Assembly: GCF_003268395.1 (NCBI RefSeq)
Contig: NZ_LQXQ01000003.1
Location: 62,001-126,000, forward strand
From: Acinetobacter sp. CFCC 10889
GTDB lineage: Bacteria; Pseudomonadota; Gammaproteobacteria; Pseudomonadales; Moraxellaceae
Length of the DNA: 64,000 bases
Direction: 5' to 3'
The notes under the pieces are model-generated. The model saw only the letters and a program-made list of their open reading frames with translations. It made no database searches and was not told the DNA's origin. This document shows positions 48,693 through 59,128 of this stretch, one piece after another; within the stretch, counting starts at the first letter, position 1, and every line of letters begins with the position of its first letter. The position numbers and the translations under genes are program-made.

Positions 48693-49190
48693 ATGGCTAA
48701 AGTTGAACAAAACGAAGGTCTTGTTGAAAAGCTGGTTGCCGTTGATCGTGTAGCCAAAGTTGTTAAGGGCGGTCGTATCTTCTCTTTCACAGCGTTGACT
48801 GTGGTTGGTGATGGTAACGGTCGTGTAGGTTTTGGTCGTGGTAAAGCACGTGAAGTTCCTGCTGCTATTTCTAAAGCACTTGAAGCTGCACGTCGTAACA
48901 TGATCACTGTTGATCTTGTTGACGGTACTTTGCAACACCCAATCAATGCGCGTCATGGTGCTAGCCGTGTGTTCATGCAACCTGCATCTGAAGGTACTGG
49001 CGTAATTGCTGGTGGTTCTATGCGTGCGGTGCTTGAAGCTGCTGGTGTTCGTAACGTATTGACTAAATGTTATGGTTCTACAAACGCTGCTAATGTTGTA
49101 AATGCGACTTTTAACGGTTTGCGTGATATGACTTCTCCAGAGAAAGTTGCTGCTAAACGTGGCCTTTCAGTAGAACAAATTTTAGGGTAA
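48693..49190 (+). CDS. rpsE: 30S ribosomal protein S5
   Basis: 165 residues. The double-stranded RNA-binding part [20 protein letters not shown] and [15 protein letters not shown] are present, as is the loop around residue 20 linked elsewhere to spectinomycin resistance, which looks normal. Confidence 0.98.
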   Translation: MAKVEQNEGLVEKLVAVDRVAKVVKGGRIFSFTALTVVGDGNGRVGFGRGKAREVPAAISKALEAARRNMITVDLVDGTLQHPINARHGASRVFMQPASEGTGVIAGGSMRAVLEAAGVRNVLTKCYGSTNAANVVNATFNGLRDMTSPEKVAAKRGLSVEQILG

Positions 49191-49196
49191 TCAATC

Positions 49197-49373
49197 ATGA
49201 AAACGATTAAAGTTACCCAGACTAAATCTTCTTCGCATCGTTTGAAAAATCACAAACTTTGCCTACAAGGTTTAGGTCTGCGTCGTATTGGTCATACTGT
49301 AGAAGTGGTAGATACTCCTTCTAACCGTGGTATGATCAACAAAGTCTACTATATGGTTAGTGTAGAGGAATAA
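49197..49373 (+). CDS. rpmD: 50S ribosomal protein L30
   Basis: 58 residues, under the 60-codon limit of many ORF lists. [20 protein letters not shown] start, [20 protein letters not shown] and [13 protein letters not shown] end are the L30 fold. It sits in its expected place between rpsE and rplO with 6- and 3-base gaps. Confidence 0.97.
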   Translation: MKTIKVTQTKSSSHRLKNHKLCLQGLGLRRIGHTVEVVDTPSNRGMINKVYYMVSVEE

Positions 49374-49376
49374 GCC

Positions 49377-49817
49377 ATGACTCTGCGTTTAAATGAGCTT
49401 GCGCCTGCTGAAGGTGCAAAACGTGAAAGCCGTCGTTTAGGCCGTGGTATCGGTTCTGGCGTTGGTAAAACCGGTGGCCGTGGTGTCAAAGGCCAAAAAT
49501 CACGTAAAAGTGGTGGCGTTCGTCCAGGCTTTGAAGGTGGTCAAACTGCGTTATATCGTCGTTTACCTAAATTCGGTTTCACTAGCCAACAGGCTTTGAA
49601 AACTGCTGAAGTACGTTTGTCAGAACTTGCTAAAGTTGAAGGTGATATTGTTTCACTTGAGACTTTGAAAGCTGCGAATGTTGTGCGTAAAGATATGTTA
49701 CGTGCTCGTATCGTTCTTTCTGGTGAAATTACTCGTGCGTTCACTGTACAAGGTGTTGCTTTGACTAAAGGCGCTAAAGCTGCTGTAGAAGCTGCTGGCG
49801 GTAAAGTCGAGGAGTAA
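49377..49817 (+). CDS. rplO: 50S ribosomal protein L15
   Basis: 146 residues. The glycine-rich N-terminal arm [18 protein letters not shown] and [20 protein letters not shown] are characteristic. Confidence 0.98.
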   Translation: MTLRLNELAPAEGAKRESRRLGRGIGSGVGKTGGRGVKGQKSRKSGGVRPGFEGGQTALYRRLPKFGFTSQQALKTAEVRLSELAKVEGDIVSLETLKAANVVRKDMLRARIVLSGEITRAFTVQGVALTKGAKAAVEAAGGKVEE

Positions 49818-49823
49818 TCGCGA

Positions 49824-51182
49824 GTGAGTATGTCTCCTAGTTCTTCAGGTCATGTGAATATGATGAAAGGTCAACCTTTTCATGTGAAATATCGTGAAAT
49901 TATACGCCGATTAATGTTTTTAATTGGTGCATTGGTGGTCTTTCGACTAGGGGCACATATTCCGCTACCAGGTATCGATAATGTCGCTTTAGAACGTTTT
50001 TTCAAGGCTAATGAAGGTACTTTTTTAGGCTTGTTTAATATGTTCTCAGGCGGGGCATTAGAACGAATGTCAATTCTTGCGTTAGGGATCATGCCATACA
50101 TTTCTGCATCAATTATTGTGCAGTTAATGTCAACAGTTGTTCCTTCGCTGGAAGCATTAAAGAAAGAAGGCGAGCAGGGTAAGCGTAAGATAAATCAATA
50201 TACACGTTATGGCACACTTTTACTGGCATTTGTCCAAGGTATCGGAATGTGTGCAGGTCTAATTAGTCAAGGGATTACTTTGACATCTGGATTAGCATTT
50301 TATATTCCAGCGCTAACATCGTTAGTAGCAGGTACAATGTTCTTAATGTGGTTAGGTGAGCAAATTACAGAACGTGGTGTTGGTAATGGTATCTCGATGA
50401 TTATCTTCGCAGGTATTGTTGCTGGTTTACCAAATTTAGTAATTCAAGCATTTACTTCGGTGGATAATGGTCAATCAAGTTTAATTGGTTTGGCTATATT
50501 TGGATTGCTTTCTGTTGCTGTACTTGCAGCGATTGTGTTTATTGAGAAAGCTCAACGTCGTATACCTGTTAACTATGCTCAAAAGCAGCAAGGCCGTCGT
50601 GTATTCACTGCACAACAGACACATTTGCCATTGAAAATTAACATGGCAGGGGTAATTCCAGCAATTTTCGCAAGTTCGTTATTGTTGTTCCCTGCAAGTT
50701 TAGGTCAATGGTTAGGTAGTGCTGATCCAAATGCAGGAATCGTAAAACGTAGCCTTCAAGATTTGGCACTCGTATTGTCGCCTGGACAACCTTTGTATTT
50801 GGTGCTCTTTGGTGCGTTAATTATCTTTTTCTGTTATTTTTATACGGCACTTGTATTTAGCCCTAAAGAAGTATCAGAGAACTTGAAACGCAGCGGAGCT
50901 TATGTACCTGGTATTCGCCCAGGTGAGCAAACTGCTCGTTACTTAGATCATATTCTTAATCGTTTGACATTTATTGGTGCGATTTATATTACAGTGATCT
51001 GTTTGATGCCAATGATTCTACAAAGCTCATTTAGCATCCCGTTCCACCTTGGTGGTACATCATTGTTAATCGTAGTTGTTGTTGTGATGGACTTTATGGC
51101 TCAGCTACAAGCACATCTCACTTCACGCCAGTATGATAATCAAACGTTAATGAGAAAAACGACTGCTCATCCTAAAGGATAA
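49824..51182 (+). CDS. secY: protein translocase subunit SecY
   Basis: 452-residue, ten-helix core of the Sec channel. [13 protein letters not shown], the plug-helix region [22 protein letters not shown] and [19 protein letters not shown] are conserved, as is the C-terminal cytoplasmic loop [20 protein letters not shown]. The start may be GTG 49824 behind AGGAG or ATG 49830 two codons on. It keeps its usual place after rplO. Confidence 0.97.
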
Positions 51183-51202
51183 GCGCACTTAGAGGTTTCA
51201 TC

Positions 51203-51319
51203 ATGAAAGTACAAGCTTCTGTAAAGAAAATTTGTGGTAGCTGTAAAGTTATCCGTCGTAATGGGGTTATTCGCGTAATTTGTAGCGCAGAACCTCGTCA
51301 TAAGCAGCGTCAAGGTTAA
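51203..51319 (+). CDS. rpmJ: 50S ribosomal protein L36
   Basis: 38 residues, the smallest gene of the cluster. [19 protein letters not shown] with the paired cysteines of the zinc-binding form (CGSC, then C and H in [14 protein letters not shown]). GAGG lies ahead. Confidence 0.97.
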
Positions 51320-51334
51320 TTTAATTAAGACCTG

Positions 51335-51391
51335 TTGATTTCAGTAGGCTAATTAGGTTATTATCCGCCCCTCAAGATTTTTGTGGGGCGG
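51335..51391 (+). promoter_or_regulatory. probable alpha-operon promoter and leader hairpin
   Basis: -35 TTGATT (51335-51340), an 18-base spacer and -10 TATTAT (51359-51364), directly followed by CCGCCCC, which pairs with GGGGCGG (51385-51391). The GC-rich start region is typical of stringently controlled promoters. The hairpin lies 35 bases ahead of rpsM and could be a terminator/leader or a site for S4-type control. Confidence 0.55.
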
Positions 51392-51426
51392 TTGATTATC
51401 TCTACTGCCTTTTTGGAGAAATTTGA

Positions 51427-51783
51427 ATGGCTCGTATTGCCGGTGTAAACATTCCGGATAACAAGCATGCTGTTATCTCTCTCACGTATATTTTTGGTAT
51501 TGGTCGCCATACTGCTAAAGTTATCTTAGCTGCTGCGGGTATTGCTACAACTACTAAAATTCGTGAATTAGATGATGCTCAGCTTGATGCGATTCGTGCA
51601 GAAGTTGCTAAGGTTCCGACCGAAGGTGATTTACGTCGCGAAATTTCCATGAACATTAAACGTTTAATGGATTTAGGCTGCTATCGCGGTCTTCGTCATC
51701 GTCGCAGCTTGCCTGTTCGCGGACAACGCACCAAAACTAACGCACGTACCCGTAAAGGTCCGCGCAAACCTATTAAGAAATAA
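51427..51783 (+). CDS. rpsM: 30S ribosomal protein S13
   Basis: 118 residues. [25 protein letters not shown] start and the basic C-terminal [18 protein letters not shown] tail reaching the decoding site are intact. Confidence 0.98.
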   Translation: MARIAGVNIPDNKHAVISLTYIFGIGRHTAKVILAAAGIATTTKIRELDDAQLDAIRAEVAKVPTEGDLRREISMNIKRLMDLGCYRGLRHRRSLPVRGQRTKTNARTRKGPRKPIKK

Positions 51784-51802
51784 GATTTCTGGAAGCTAAA
51801 AG

Positions 51803-52189
51803 ATGGCTAAAGATACACGCACACGCAAGAAGGTCACTCGTACCGTCTCTGAAGGTGTTGCACACATTCACGCTTCTTTTAATAACACCATTGTTACGAT
51901 TACTGATCGTCAAGGTAATGCATTGGCTTGGGCTACTTCAGGTGGACAAGGCTTCCGTGGATCACGTAAATCAACTCCGTTTGCTGCTCAGGTAGCTGCT
52001 GAAGTTGCTGGTAAAGCTGCTTTGGATTACGGTTTGAAAAACTTGGATGTCCTTGTAAAAGGTCCTGGTCCAGGTCGTGAATCTGCGGTTCGTGCATTAG
52101 GTGCAGTGGGTTATAAAATTAACAGCATTACCGACGTGACGCCAATCCCGCACAACGGTTGCCGTCCACCTAAAAAACGTCGCGTGTAA
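51803..52189 (+). CDS. rpsK: 30S ribosomal protein S11
   Basis: 128 residues. [38 protein letters not shown] and the end [18 protein letters not shown] are conserved platform contacts. Confidence 0.98.
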
Positions 52190-52201
52190 GGAGAAACATT
52201 C

Positions 52202-52828
52202 ATGGCTCGTTATATTGGTCCAAAATGCAAACTCTCTCGCCGCGAAGGGACAGACCTGCAATTAAAATCTGGCGTTAAACCTTTTGACGTCAAAACTAAA
52301 AAAGCTGCTAAAGCTCCTGGTCAACATGGCGGAGCTCGTGGTGGTAAACAATCTGAGTATTCACTACAATTACGTGAAAAACAAAAAGTACGTCGTATGT
52401 ACGGTGTGTTAGAGCGTCAATTTAGTAATTACTATAAAGAAGCTGCTCGTGTTAAAGGCGCAACAGGTGAAAACTTGTTGAAATTGCTTGAAAGCCGTTT
52501 AGATAACGTTGTTTATCGTATGGGCTTTGGTTCTACACGTGCAGAAGCTCGTCAGCTTGTATCTCACCGTTCTATCACTTTAAATGGTCGTCGTGTTAAC
52601 ATCGCATCGATTCAAGTTAAAGCTGGTGACGTGATCGCAGTTCACGAAGGTGCTAAACAACAATTACGTATTAAAAACGCAATTGAATTAGCTGCTCAAC
52701 GTGGTACTTCTTCTTGGATCGAAGTAGATCATTCGAAACTTGAAGGTACATTTAAAGCTGCACCAGATCGTTCTGATTTACCTGCTGAAATCAACGAAAG
52801 CTTGATTGTAGAATTGTATTCTAAATAA
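52202..52828 (+). CDS. rpsD: 30S ribosomal protein S4
   Basis: 208 residues, zinc-independent form (no N-terminal Cys cluster). [18 protein letters not shown], the S4 RNA-binding domain [20 protein letters not shown] and [15 protein letters not shown] are seen. In E. coli it controls the alpha operon. Confidence 0.98.
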   Translation: MARYIGPKCKLSRREGTDLQLKSGVKPFDVKTKKAAKAPGQHGGARGGKQSEYSLQLREKQKVRRMYGVLERQFSNYYKEAARVKGATGENLLKLLESRLDNVVYRMGFGSTRAEARQLVSHRSITLNGRRVNIASIQVKAGDVIAVHEGAKQQLRIKNAIELAAQRGTSSWIEVDHSKLEGTFKAAPDRSDLPAEINESLIVELYSK

Positions 52829-52845
52829 TCCTTGAGGTAGCAATA

Positions 52846-53853
52846 ATGACGCGTACTGCAAACGAGTTTCTTACTCCGCAAGCGATCAAGGTCGAAGCGG
52901 CAAGCGGGACCTCGGCAAAAGTGATTCTTGAACCTTTAGAGCGTGGCTTTGGTCATACTCTAGGTAATGCTTTACGTCGCATTCTATTGTCTTCTTTGCC
53001 TGGCGCTGCTGTGGTTGAAGTAGAAATAGAAGGTGTCGAGCACGAGTACAGTACTTTAGAAGGCTTGCAGCAGGACATCGTCGAGCTCTTGCTGAACCTA
53101 AAAGGATTGTCTATTAAGCTGTTCGATCAAAATGAAGCATATTTAACATTAGAAAAACAAGGTGCAGGCGATGTAACAGCCGCTGATCTTCGTTTACCTC
53201 ATAATGTTGAAGTGGTTAACCCTGAACACTTGATCGGCACTTTAAGTGCTTCAGGCTCATTAAAAATGCGCTTGAAAGTTGCTCAAGGTCGTGGTTATGA
53301 AACGTCTGACTCACGTTTCCCAGAAGGCGAAACTCGCCCAGTGGGTCGTTTACAGTTAGATGCTTCTTATAGCCCGATTAAACGTGTGTCTTATACCGTT
53401 GAAAATGCGCGTGTAGAACAACGTACAGACCTTGATAAATTGGTCATTGATCTTGAAACAAATGGTACTGTAGATCCAGAAGAAGCAATCCGCAAAGCGG
53501 CAACAATTTTGCAACAACAAATTGCAATTTTTGTTGATCTTCAGAAAGACCAAGCACCTGTTGCTCAAGAACCTCGTGAAGAAGTTGACCCAATCTTGCT
53601 TCGTCCAGTAGATGATCTAGAGCTTACTGTTCGTTCTGCTAACTGTTTGAAAGCAGAAAATATTTACTACATCGGTGATTTAGTACAACGTACTGAAGTT
53701 GAGTTATTAAAAACTCCTAACTTAGGTAAAAAATCGTTGACTGAAATCAAAGATGTTCTGGCTTCAAAAGGCTTGCAACTCGGCATGCGTTTAGAAAACT
53801 GGCCACCAGCTAGTTTACGTATGGACGATCGTTTTGCCTATCGTAGCCGTTAA
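52846..53853 (+). CDS. rpoA: RNA polymerase alpha subunit
   Basis: 335 residues. The N-terminal dimerisation domain has [27 protein letters not shown] text ([30 protein letters not shown]). The linker is followed by the alpha-CTD with [19 protein letters not shown], the helix-hairpin-helix [17 protein letters not shown] and a C-terminal basic end. Complete. Confidence 0.98.
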   Translation: MTRTANEFLTPQAIKVEAASGTSAKVILEPLERGFGHTLGNALRRILLSSLPGAAVVEVEIEGVEHEYSTLEGLQQDIVELLLNLKGLSIKLFDQNEAYLTLEKQGAGDVTAADLRLPHNVEVVNPEHLIGTLSASGSLKMRLKVAQGRGYETSDSRFPEGETRPVGRLQLDASYSPIKRVSYTVENARVEQRTDLDKLVIDLETNGTVDPEEAIRKAATILQQQIAIFVDLQKDQAPVAQEPREEVDPILLRPVDDLELTVRSANCLKAENIYYIGDLVQRTEVELLKTPNLGKKSLTEIKDVLASKGLQLGMRLENWPPASLRMDDRFAYRSR

Positions 53854-53871
53854 TTAAGTAGGACTATCACC

Positions 53872-54237
53872 ATGCGTCATCGTAATAGTGGTGTGAAATT
53901 AGGCCGTACAAGCAGTCATCGTAAAGCGATGTTCCAAAACATGGCTAATTCTTTGTTTGAACACGAGTTGATTAAAACAACTGTACCTAAAGCAAAAGAA
54001 TTACGTCGTGTAGCTGAGCCTTTAATCACTTTAGCTAAAAACGATACAGTAGCAAACCGCCGCTTGGCATTTGCTCGTACTCGTTCAGCAGCAACTGTTG
54101 GTAAATTATTTACCGTTCTAGGCCCTCGTTATAAAGAACGTAACGGCGGTTATCTACGTGTTCTTAAAGCTGGTTTCCGTGCAGGTGATGCTGCGCCGAT
54201 GGCTTATGTAGAACTTGTGGATCGTGAAGTAAACTAA
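53872..54237 (+). CDS. rplQ: 50S ribosomal protein L17
   Basis: 121 residues. [20 protein letters not shown] start; [17 protein letters not shown] and the C-terminal [17 protein letters not shown] are the family pattern. Last gene of the cluster. Confidence 0.98.
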   Translation: MRHRNSGVKLGRTSSHRKAMFQNMANSLFEHELIKTTVPKAKELRRVAEPLITLAKNDTVANRRLAFARTRSAATVGKLFTVLGPRYKERNGGYLRVLKAGFRAGDAAPMAYVELVDREVN

Positions 54238-54272
54238 GTTTACTCATGCCATAGAACAATCGGTTGTTCTTG

Positions 54273-54303
54273 AAAAGGTCGGTATAAAAACCGACCTTTT
54301 TTA
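54273..54303 (+). terminator. terminator of the ribosomal supercluster
   Basis: 11-bp stem AAAAGGTCGGT/ACCGACCTTTT, loop ATAAAA, T6 run, 35 bases after rplQ. Confidence 0.93.
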
Positions 54304-54318
54304 TGTTTAAAAAACAAG

Positions 54319-54330
54319 ATTGTTAGACAA
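54319..54330. promoter_or_regulatory. ATTGTTAGACAA motif upstream of almA
   Basis: A short palindromic motif (TTGT-TAG-ACAA core) about 120 bases ahead of almA. The same 12 bases occur at 59914 and, with one change, at 59874. Between here and almA are further GACA/TTTGTC-type repeats. Likely an operator or activator site; the protein is unknown. Confidence 0.4.
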
Positions 54331-54449
54331 AATATGAAATTTGTCCTCAACTGACATAAAATTTGTCGGAAAAATACAAACTTGACATTGCGTATTGTCA
54401 AATTTGTGTTTTAATAAAAATGTACTCTTAAAAAGGTTATAAAAAGAAA

Positions 54450-55940
54450 ATGGAAAAGCAAGTAGATATTCTCATCGTTGGCGCAGGCATCTCTGGTATT
54501 GGGGTTGCTGCTCATTTATCTAAAAATTCACCGCAGCGTTCTTTTGAAATTATTGAGCGTCGTGAAAGTTTTGGTGGAACTTGGGATTTGTTTAAATATC
54601 CTGGTATTCGTTCAGATTCAGATATGTCAACTTTTGGTTTTAATTTTAAACCATGGCAGAAATCAAATGTACTTGCAGATGGTTCTTCAATTAAAGGCTA
54701 TGTCGCTGAAGTTGTTGATGAATATAAATTGAAAGATAAAATTCATTTTAACCATCGTGTGCGCACTGCAAATTATGATTCTTCAACTAAAAAATGGAAT
54801 GTTGAAATTGAAGATCCTAATGGGAAATTGCAAACTTGGGTGGCAAATTTTGTTGTAGGTTGTACAGGTTATTACAACTATGACCAAGGTTATCAACCAG
54901 ATTATCCTGGTAAAGAAAATTTTAAAGGTGAGTTTGTTAATCCGCAATTTTGGCCTGAAAATTTAGATTATGCAGGTAAAAAAGTTGTCATCATTGGTAG
55001 TGGTGCAACAGCTATTACGCTTGTACCTGCGATGTCTAAAGGTGGTGCAGGTCATGTGACGATGCTACAACGTTCACCGACTTATATCGCAACGGTACCA
55101 TCGATTGATTTCCTTTATGACAAAATGCGTAAGGTTTTGCCAGAAGATGTGGCTTATAAATTAACACGTGCACGTAATATTGGAATGCAACGTGGTATTT
55201 ATGCTTTGGCTCAAAAACAGCCTAAAGTATTGCGTAAGTTGTTATTGAAATCGATTGAAATGCAGTTGAAAGGTAAAGTGGATATGAAACACTTTACCCC
55301 GAATTATAATCCTTGGGATCAACGTTTATGTGTTGTACCAGATGGTGATTTATTCAAGATTTTACGTTCAGGTAAGGCGAGTGTTGAAACGGATCATATT
55401 GAAAAAATTACTGAAACAGGTATTCAATTAAAATCTGGTAAACATTTAGATGCAGATATTATTGTTTCTGCAACAGGTTTAGAAATCCAAATTTTAGGTG
55501 GTATTCAGGCAACACTAGATGGAAAACCGCTTAATACATCGCAGCACATGTTGTATCAAGGGGTAATGGTGAGTGATGTACCAAATATGGCAATGATCAT
55601 TGGTTATATCAACGCATCTTGGACATTGAAAGTAGATATTGCAGCAGATTATATTTGCCGTCTTGTAAACTATATGGATAAAAAAGGCTTTGATGAAGTG
55701 ATTCCACAAGGTGATGCGACTGAATTGATGGAAGATACGGTGATGGGTAGCTTATCGTCAGGTTATATTGCTCGTGCAGCAAATGTAATGCCGAAACAAG
55801 GTAAGCATGCACCTTGGAAAGTGACCAATAACTATCTCGCTGATCGTAAGGATTTGAAAAATGCCAAATTTGATGATGGTGTATTGAAATTCCATAAACG
55901 TGAGGCACAAGTGGCAAAAAAGCCTAAATTGGTTTCTTAA
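54450..55940 (+). CDS. almA: AlmA-type flavin-binding monooxygenase
   Basis: 496-residue FAD/NADPH monooxygenase resembling Acinetobacter AlmA, which supports growth on very long-chain n-alkanes. FAD fold GAGISGIGVAAHL, the active-site stretch GGTWDLFKYPGIRSDSDMST, the NADPH-binding IIGSGATAITLVPAM and ATGLEIQ are clear. In the Baeyer-Villiger/FMO fingerprint F-x-G-x3-H-x3-W the text reads FKGEFVNPQFWP, so Asn replaces the usual His. No rubredoxin or alkane hydroxylase gene lies beside it. Confidence 0.85.
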   Translation: MEKQVDILIVGAGISGIGVAAHLSKNSPQRSFEIIERRESFGGTWDLFKYPGIRSDSDMSTFGFNFKPWQKSNVLADGSSIKGYVAEVVDEYKLKDKIHFNHRVRTANYDSSTKKWNVEIEDPNGKLQTWVANFVVGCTGYYNYDQGYQPDYPGKENFKGEFVNPQFWPENLDYAGKKVVIIGSGATAITLVPAMSKGGAGHVTMLQRSPTYIATVPSIDFLYDKMRKVLPEDVAYKLTRARNIGMQRGIYALAQKQPKVLRKLLLKSIEMQLKGKVDMKHFTPNYNPWDQRLCVVPDGDLFKILRSGKASVETDHIEKITETGIQLKSGKHLDADIIVSATGLEIQILGGIQATLDGKPLNTSQHMLYQGVMVSDVPNMAMIIGYINASWTLKVDIAADYICRLVNYMDKKGFDEVIPQGDATELMEDTVMGSLSSGYIARAANVMPKQGKHAPWKVTNNYLADRKDLKNAKFDDGVLKFHKREAQVAKKPKLVS

Positions 55941-56084
55941 ATTTACTTGGAATGAGAAAGGAGCGATAGCTCCTTTTTTTATATGCGGAGGGTGATATTG
56001 TAAAATGAGACCATGTAAGATCAAAAAATAACGTTGAATCTAGACACTGTTCAAAGGTTTGAATCGTGATTTTCACTTTATCTC

Positions 56085-56702
56085 TCAACTTAATTTGTAT
56101 TCAAGAGAAATACATGGCACGATTAATTTCCATGCGGATTTTGCAATATCCTCAGCTGTAGCACGTTGATCTTGTGGCTGTTGAAGTGCTGAACGCATAA
56201 GTTCTCGTACACCACCCAAGACAAAAGCAGCAAGATCATGTGCTGCTATATCTTGACGGATTATGCCTTGTCGTTGACCTTTTTGAAAATTACGAGTTCC
56301 TTCTTCGATCTGTGCGGTTATTCTGGCTTGCTCTATATCAACAACGATAGATTCTCTTCGTAATGAGCCAAGTATTACAGTTGAAAGGGGATTACTTTGA
56401 TAAAAAATTGCAAGATTTAAAGTGCGCTCCCATTCACGCTTTAGCCAATCAGATTCATGTGATACTGAAAATAGAACTTCCGCATCAAGTTTATCGTAAA
56501 AGGCTTCGACAACTGCAGCGATGAGACCTGCTTTAGAACCAAAGTAATGATAGGCTAAGCCAACTGAAACTTGAGCACGACGCGCAACTTCAGCCATTTC
56601 AATATGACCATTACCTTCGATCATAATTTCATTTGCTGCATTTATAAGGGTTAATGTGCTTATTGAAGCATCTCTAACCTTACTTTTTTTAGGTTTATTC
56701 AT
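56085..56702 (-). CDS. TetR-family transcriptional regulator
   Basis: 205 residues from ATG 56702 (MNKPKKSKVRDASIS). The N-terminal HTH includes ARRAQVSVGLAYHYFGSKAGLI, the TetR pattern. The C-terminal ligand domain is variable. The start overlaps the stop of the upstream dioxygenase gene, so the two are co-transcribed. The ligand is unknown but may be an acyl or phytanoyl-type compound given its partner. Confidence 0.88.
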   Translation of the reverse strand: MNKPKKSKVRDASISTLTLINAANEIMIEGNGHIEMAEVARRAQVSVGLAYHYFGSKAGLIAAVVEAFYDKLDAEVLFSVSHESDWLKREWERTLNLAIFYQSNPLSTVILGSLRRESIVVDIEQARITAQIEEGTRNFQKGQRQGIIRQDIAAHDLAAFVLGGVRELMRSALQQPQDQRATAEDIAKSAWKLIVPCISLEYKLS

Positions 56703-57555
56703 TGGTATTTTGATGTTCCAGTAATCTTTTAGGATGCATACCATCCACCATCCCAAAAAACGGTGGGAAAATACTATATCCCATCATACGTAATAAATCT
56801 TCGGACAACTCTTTTGCGATTTCCAATGGTACTTCCATCATAAAGTTTTCTTGCTGACGTAACCATGGTTCACAATATTGACATGTAAAACCTAAACGGG
56901 CAGAGTTTGAATGGTTTGCTCCGCCACCATGCCATAAGGTACCAAGAAATACCACAACTGATCCTGCTGGCATCACACAAGGAATCGTTTCACTTTCTAG
57001 AGGTGTTCTTTCACCATCCCAAAGATGGCTGCCTGGGATAACGGAGGTTGCACCATTACTTGCTGTAAAATCATCAATTGCCCAAACTGTTGCAGCGCCA
57101 ATAGCTTTTCTTGGACGAGGCACAACATATTGCCCATCATCTGTATGTAATAATTGTGCGTTTTCACCTGATAAAATTTTGATGACTTGCATTTGAGATA
57201 ACAAATAGTTTTGCAATAAAATGCGATCAAGTAAGGCTAAGACACGCGGATGCTGTGCCATTTTGTCAGCTACTCTAGTTTTGGCAAGAACATTATATAC
57301 ACGCTGAGTTTTAACCCCCTCAAATGTATTTCGTCCCGTATGATTCAGCAGGGGATTTATGTTTTGTTTTATCTCCTCTAGTTCTTCATGCGTTAATAGG
57401 TTTTGAATAATGACATAACCATCCGTCAATAATTTTTTTAGATCATTTTCAATGAGTGTAGGATCAATCTCTTCAGTCCCTGTGCTTTTCGTCCATGTGT
57501 GGCGACCTGCTAAGTCTTGAGTTAATTCATTGAGGTTTTTAACTACTTTTGTCAT
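56695..57555 (-). CDS. phytanoyl-CoA dioxygenase (PhyH) family protein
   Basis: 286-residue Fe(II)/2-oxoglutarate oxygenase. The metal triad is seen as HTDDGQYVVP (His-x-Asp) and the distal His in TLWHGGGANHSNSARLGF, followed by the Arg for 2-oxoglutarate. PGSHLWDGE is the family loop. The substrate is unknown; hydroxylation of a branched or long-chain lipid is possible in this neighbourhood. Expressed with the TetR gene; a palindromic operator lies just upstream. Confidence 0.87.
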   Translation of the reverse strand: MTKVVKNLNELTQDLAGRHTWTKSTGTEEIDPTLIENDLKKLLTDGYVIIQNLLTHEELEEIKQNINPLLNHTGRNTFEGVKTQRVYNVLAKTRVADKMAQHPRVLALLDRILLQNYLLSQMQVIKILSGENAQLLHTDDGQYVVPRPRKAIGAATVWAIDDFTASNGATSVIPGSHLWDGERTPLESETIPCVMPAGSVVVFLGTLWHGGGANHSNSARLGFTCQYCEPWLRQQENFMMEVPLEIAKELSEDLLRMMGYSIFPPFFGMVDGMHPKRLLEHQNTNE

Positions 57556-57577
57556 TTTGAACTTCCTTCTTGTTTTG

Positions 57578-57596
57578 AATTGAATTTAATTCAATT
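57578..57596. promoter_or_regulatory. perfect palindrome, likely TetR operator
   Basis: AATTGAATT (57578-57586), a central T, and AATTCAATT (57588-57596) form an exact palindrome, 23 bases upstream of the dioxygenase start. Size and position suit a TetR dimer site controlling the dioxygenase-tetR operon. Confidence 0.6.
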
Positions 57597-57775
57597 TAAA
57601 ATTAAACACAAATGAATAATATGTTTTTTTAAATAAATAATTGTTTTCTATATTAAAATAGGTATATATGGAGTGATTGGGGTGGAGCTGGTTTTAAATG
57701 TTGCTGATCACTAAAATGAGACAAAGAAAAAGGAGCATGTTGCTCCTAATTCAAATTCTAAAATAATTGAAGTGC

Positions 57776-58948
57776 TTATAGAGAGCGTGAGATTAGCTCT
57801 TTCATAATTTCATTGGTGCCTGCGTAGATGCGGTTTGCACGATTGTCAATATAGGCACGTGCAATCGGATATTCAAGCATATAGCCATAACCACCATGTA
57901 ACTGTAGACATTCATCTACAACATTTGAGAACAGTTCAGAAATTTTATATTTCGCTGCTGCTGCTGCATCTACACCAAGTGTGCCTTCGAGTTGAAGTTC
58001 CATACAACGATCTAAGTAAGCACGGCAAAAATCAATTTCGGTACGCATTTCTGCAAGTTTAAAGCGTGTATTCTGGAATGCACCGATTGGTTTACCAAAG
58101 GCTTTACGGTCTTTAGTGTATTGAACAGTATGTGCAAATGCCGCTTCTGCGCCTGCTTGGCAAATGATCGCAACCAACATGCGTTCCCAAGCCAACTCTT
58201 TCATCAACATGATGAAGCCCATGCCTTCCATACCCAATAAATTTTCTTTTGGTACACGGACATCTTCAAAGAATAATTCACAGGTATCTTGACCTTTCAT
58301 ACCGATTTTATTCAGTGGTTTACCTTTACTGAATCCTACACGATCCGCTTCAACAATGATCAAGGATAAGTTTGCAGAACCTTTGTCAGTATTGCCTGTT
58401 TTACACACCACGATCGCCATGTCACATAAGTAACCATTGGTAATGAAGATTTTAGAACCATTGATGACATATTCATCGCCATCTAAAACAGCAGTGGTAC
58501 GCACACCTTGTAAATCAGAACCTGTACCTGGCTCAGTCATTGCAATTGCAGTGACTGCTTCGCCAGATGCCATTTTTGGTAGCCAGTGTTTCTTTTGTTC
58601 TTCATTGCCAAAGTTATTGATATAGTTGGCAACAATGTCAGAATGTAATGAAAAACCTGTTGAAGAATCCATTGCATAAGCTTGTTCTTCAATCAAAATC
58701 ATACTGTACAAACGGTCTACACCAGAACCACCATATTCTTCAGGCATGGTTGCGCATAGCAAGCCCATTTCACCAGCTTTGTTCCATAAATCACGGTCTA
58801 CATGTTGTTGCTCTTCATATTTTGCAATATTTGGCACAACTTCTTTTTCATAAAATTTACGTACTGTTTCACGAAATGCTTCATGATCCGCGTTAAATAA
58901 ATTGCGGGGTAACATATTTGCCAATGGACGAACTGCGCCTGATTGCAT
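57776..58948 (-). CDS. acyl-CoA dehydrogenase, short/medium form
   Basis: 390-residue FAD enzyme of beta-oxidation or branched-chain catabolism. TAIAMTEPGTGSDLQGVRT, FITNGYLCD, KDRKAFGKPIGAFQ and LHGGYGYMLEYPI are typical. The common catalytic-Glu site reads YAGTNEI (Ala in place of Glu), as in isovaleryl-CoA or long-chain enzymes, whose base is a Glu in helix G. ELAWERMLVA supplies that Glu. ATG 58948 follows GGAA. It is divergent from sdhE. Confidence 0.93.
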   Translation of the reverse strand: MQSGAVRPLANMLPRNLFNADHEAFRETVRKFYEKEVVPNIAKYEEQQHVDRDLWNKAGEMGLLCATMPEEYGGSGVDRLYSMILIEEQAYAMDSSTGFSLHSDIVANYINNFGNEEQKKHWLPKMASGEAVTAIAMTEPGTGSDLQGVRTTAVLDGDEYVINGSKIFITNGYLCDMAIVVCKTGNTDKGSANLSLIIVEADRVGFSKGKPLNKIGMKGQDTCELFFEDVRVPKENLLGMEGMGFIMLMKELAWERMLVAIICQAGAEAAFAHTVQYTKDRKAFGKPIGAFQNTRFKLAEMRTEIDFCRAYLDRCMELQLEGTLGVDAAAAAKYKISELFSNVVDECLQLHGGYGYMLEYPIARAYIDNRANRIYAGTNEIMKELISRSL

Positions 58949-59128
58949 ACTTTTTATTCCAAATTATTGTTTAATCATTATAAATTAAGTGAACATTCAG
59001 TCTTTCTCAATGAGGTGAATGCTCATTTGTAGGTAAATATTGATATATTTCGCCAATCGCTATCTATACTCAGGTATTTATGATGAAATCAGGTAAACTA
59101 CTGATCACAATCATCTTCGGGGAAATCA

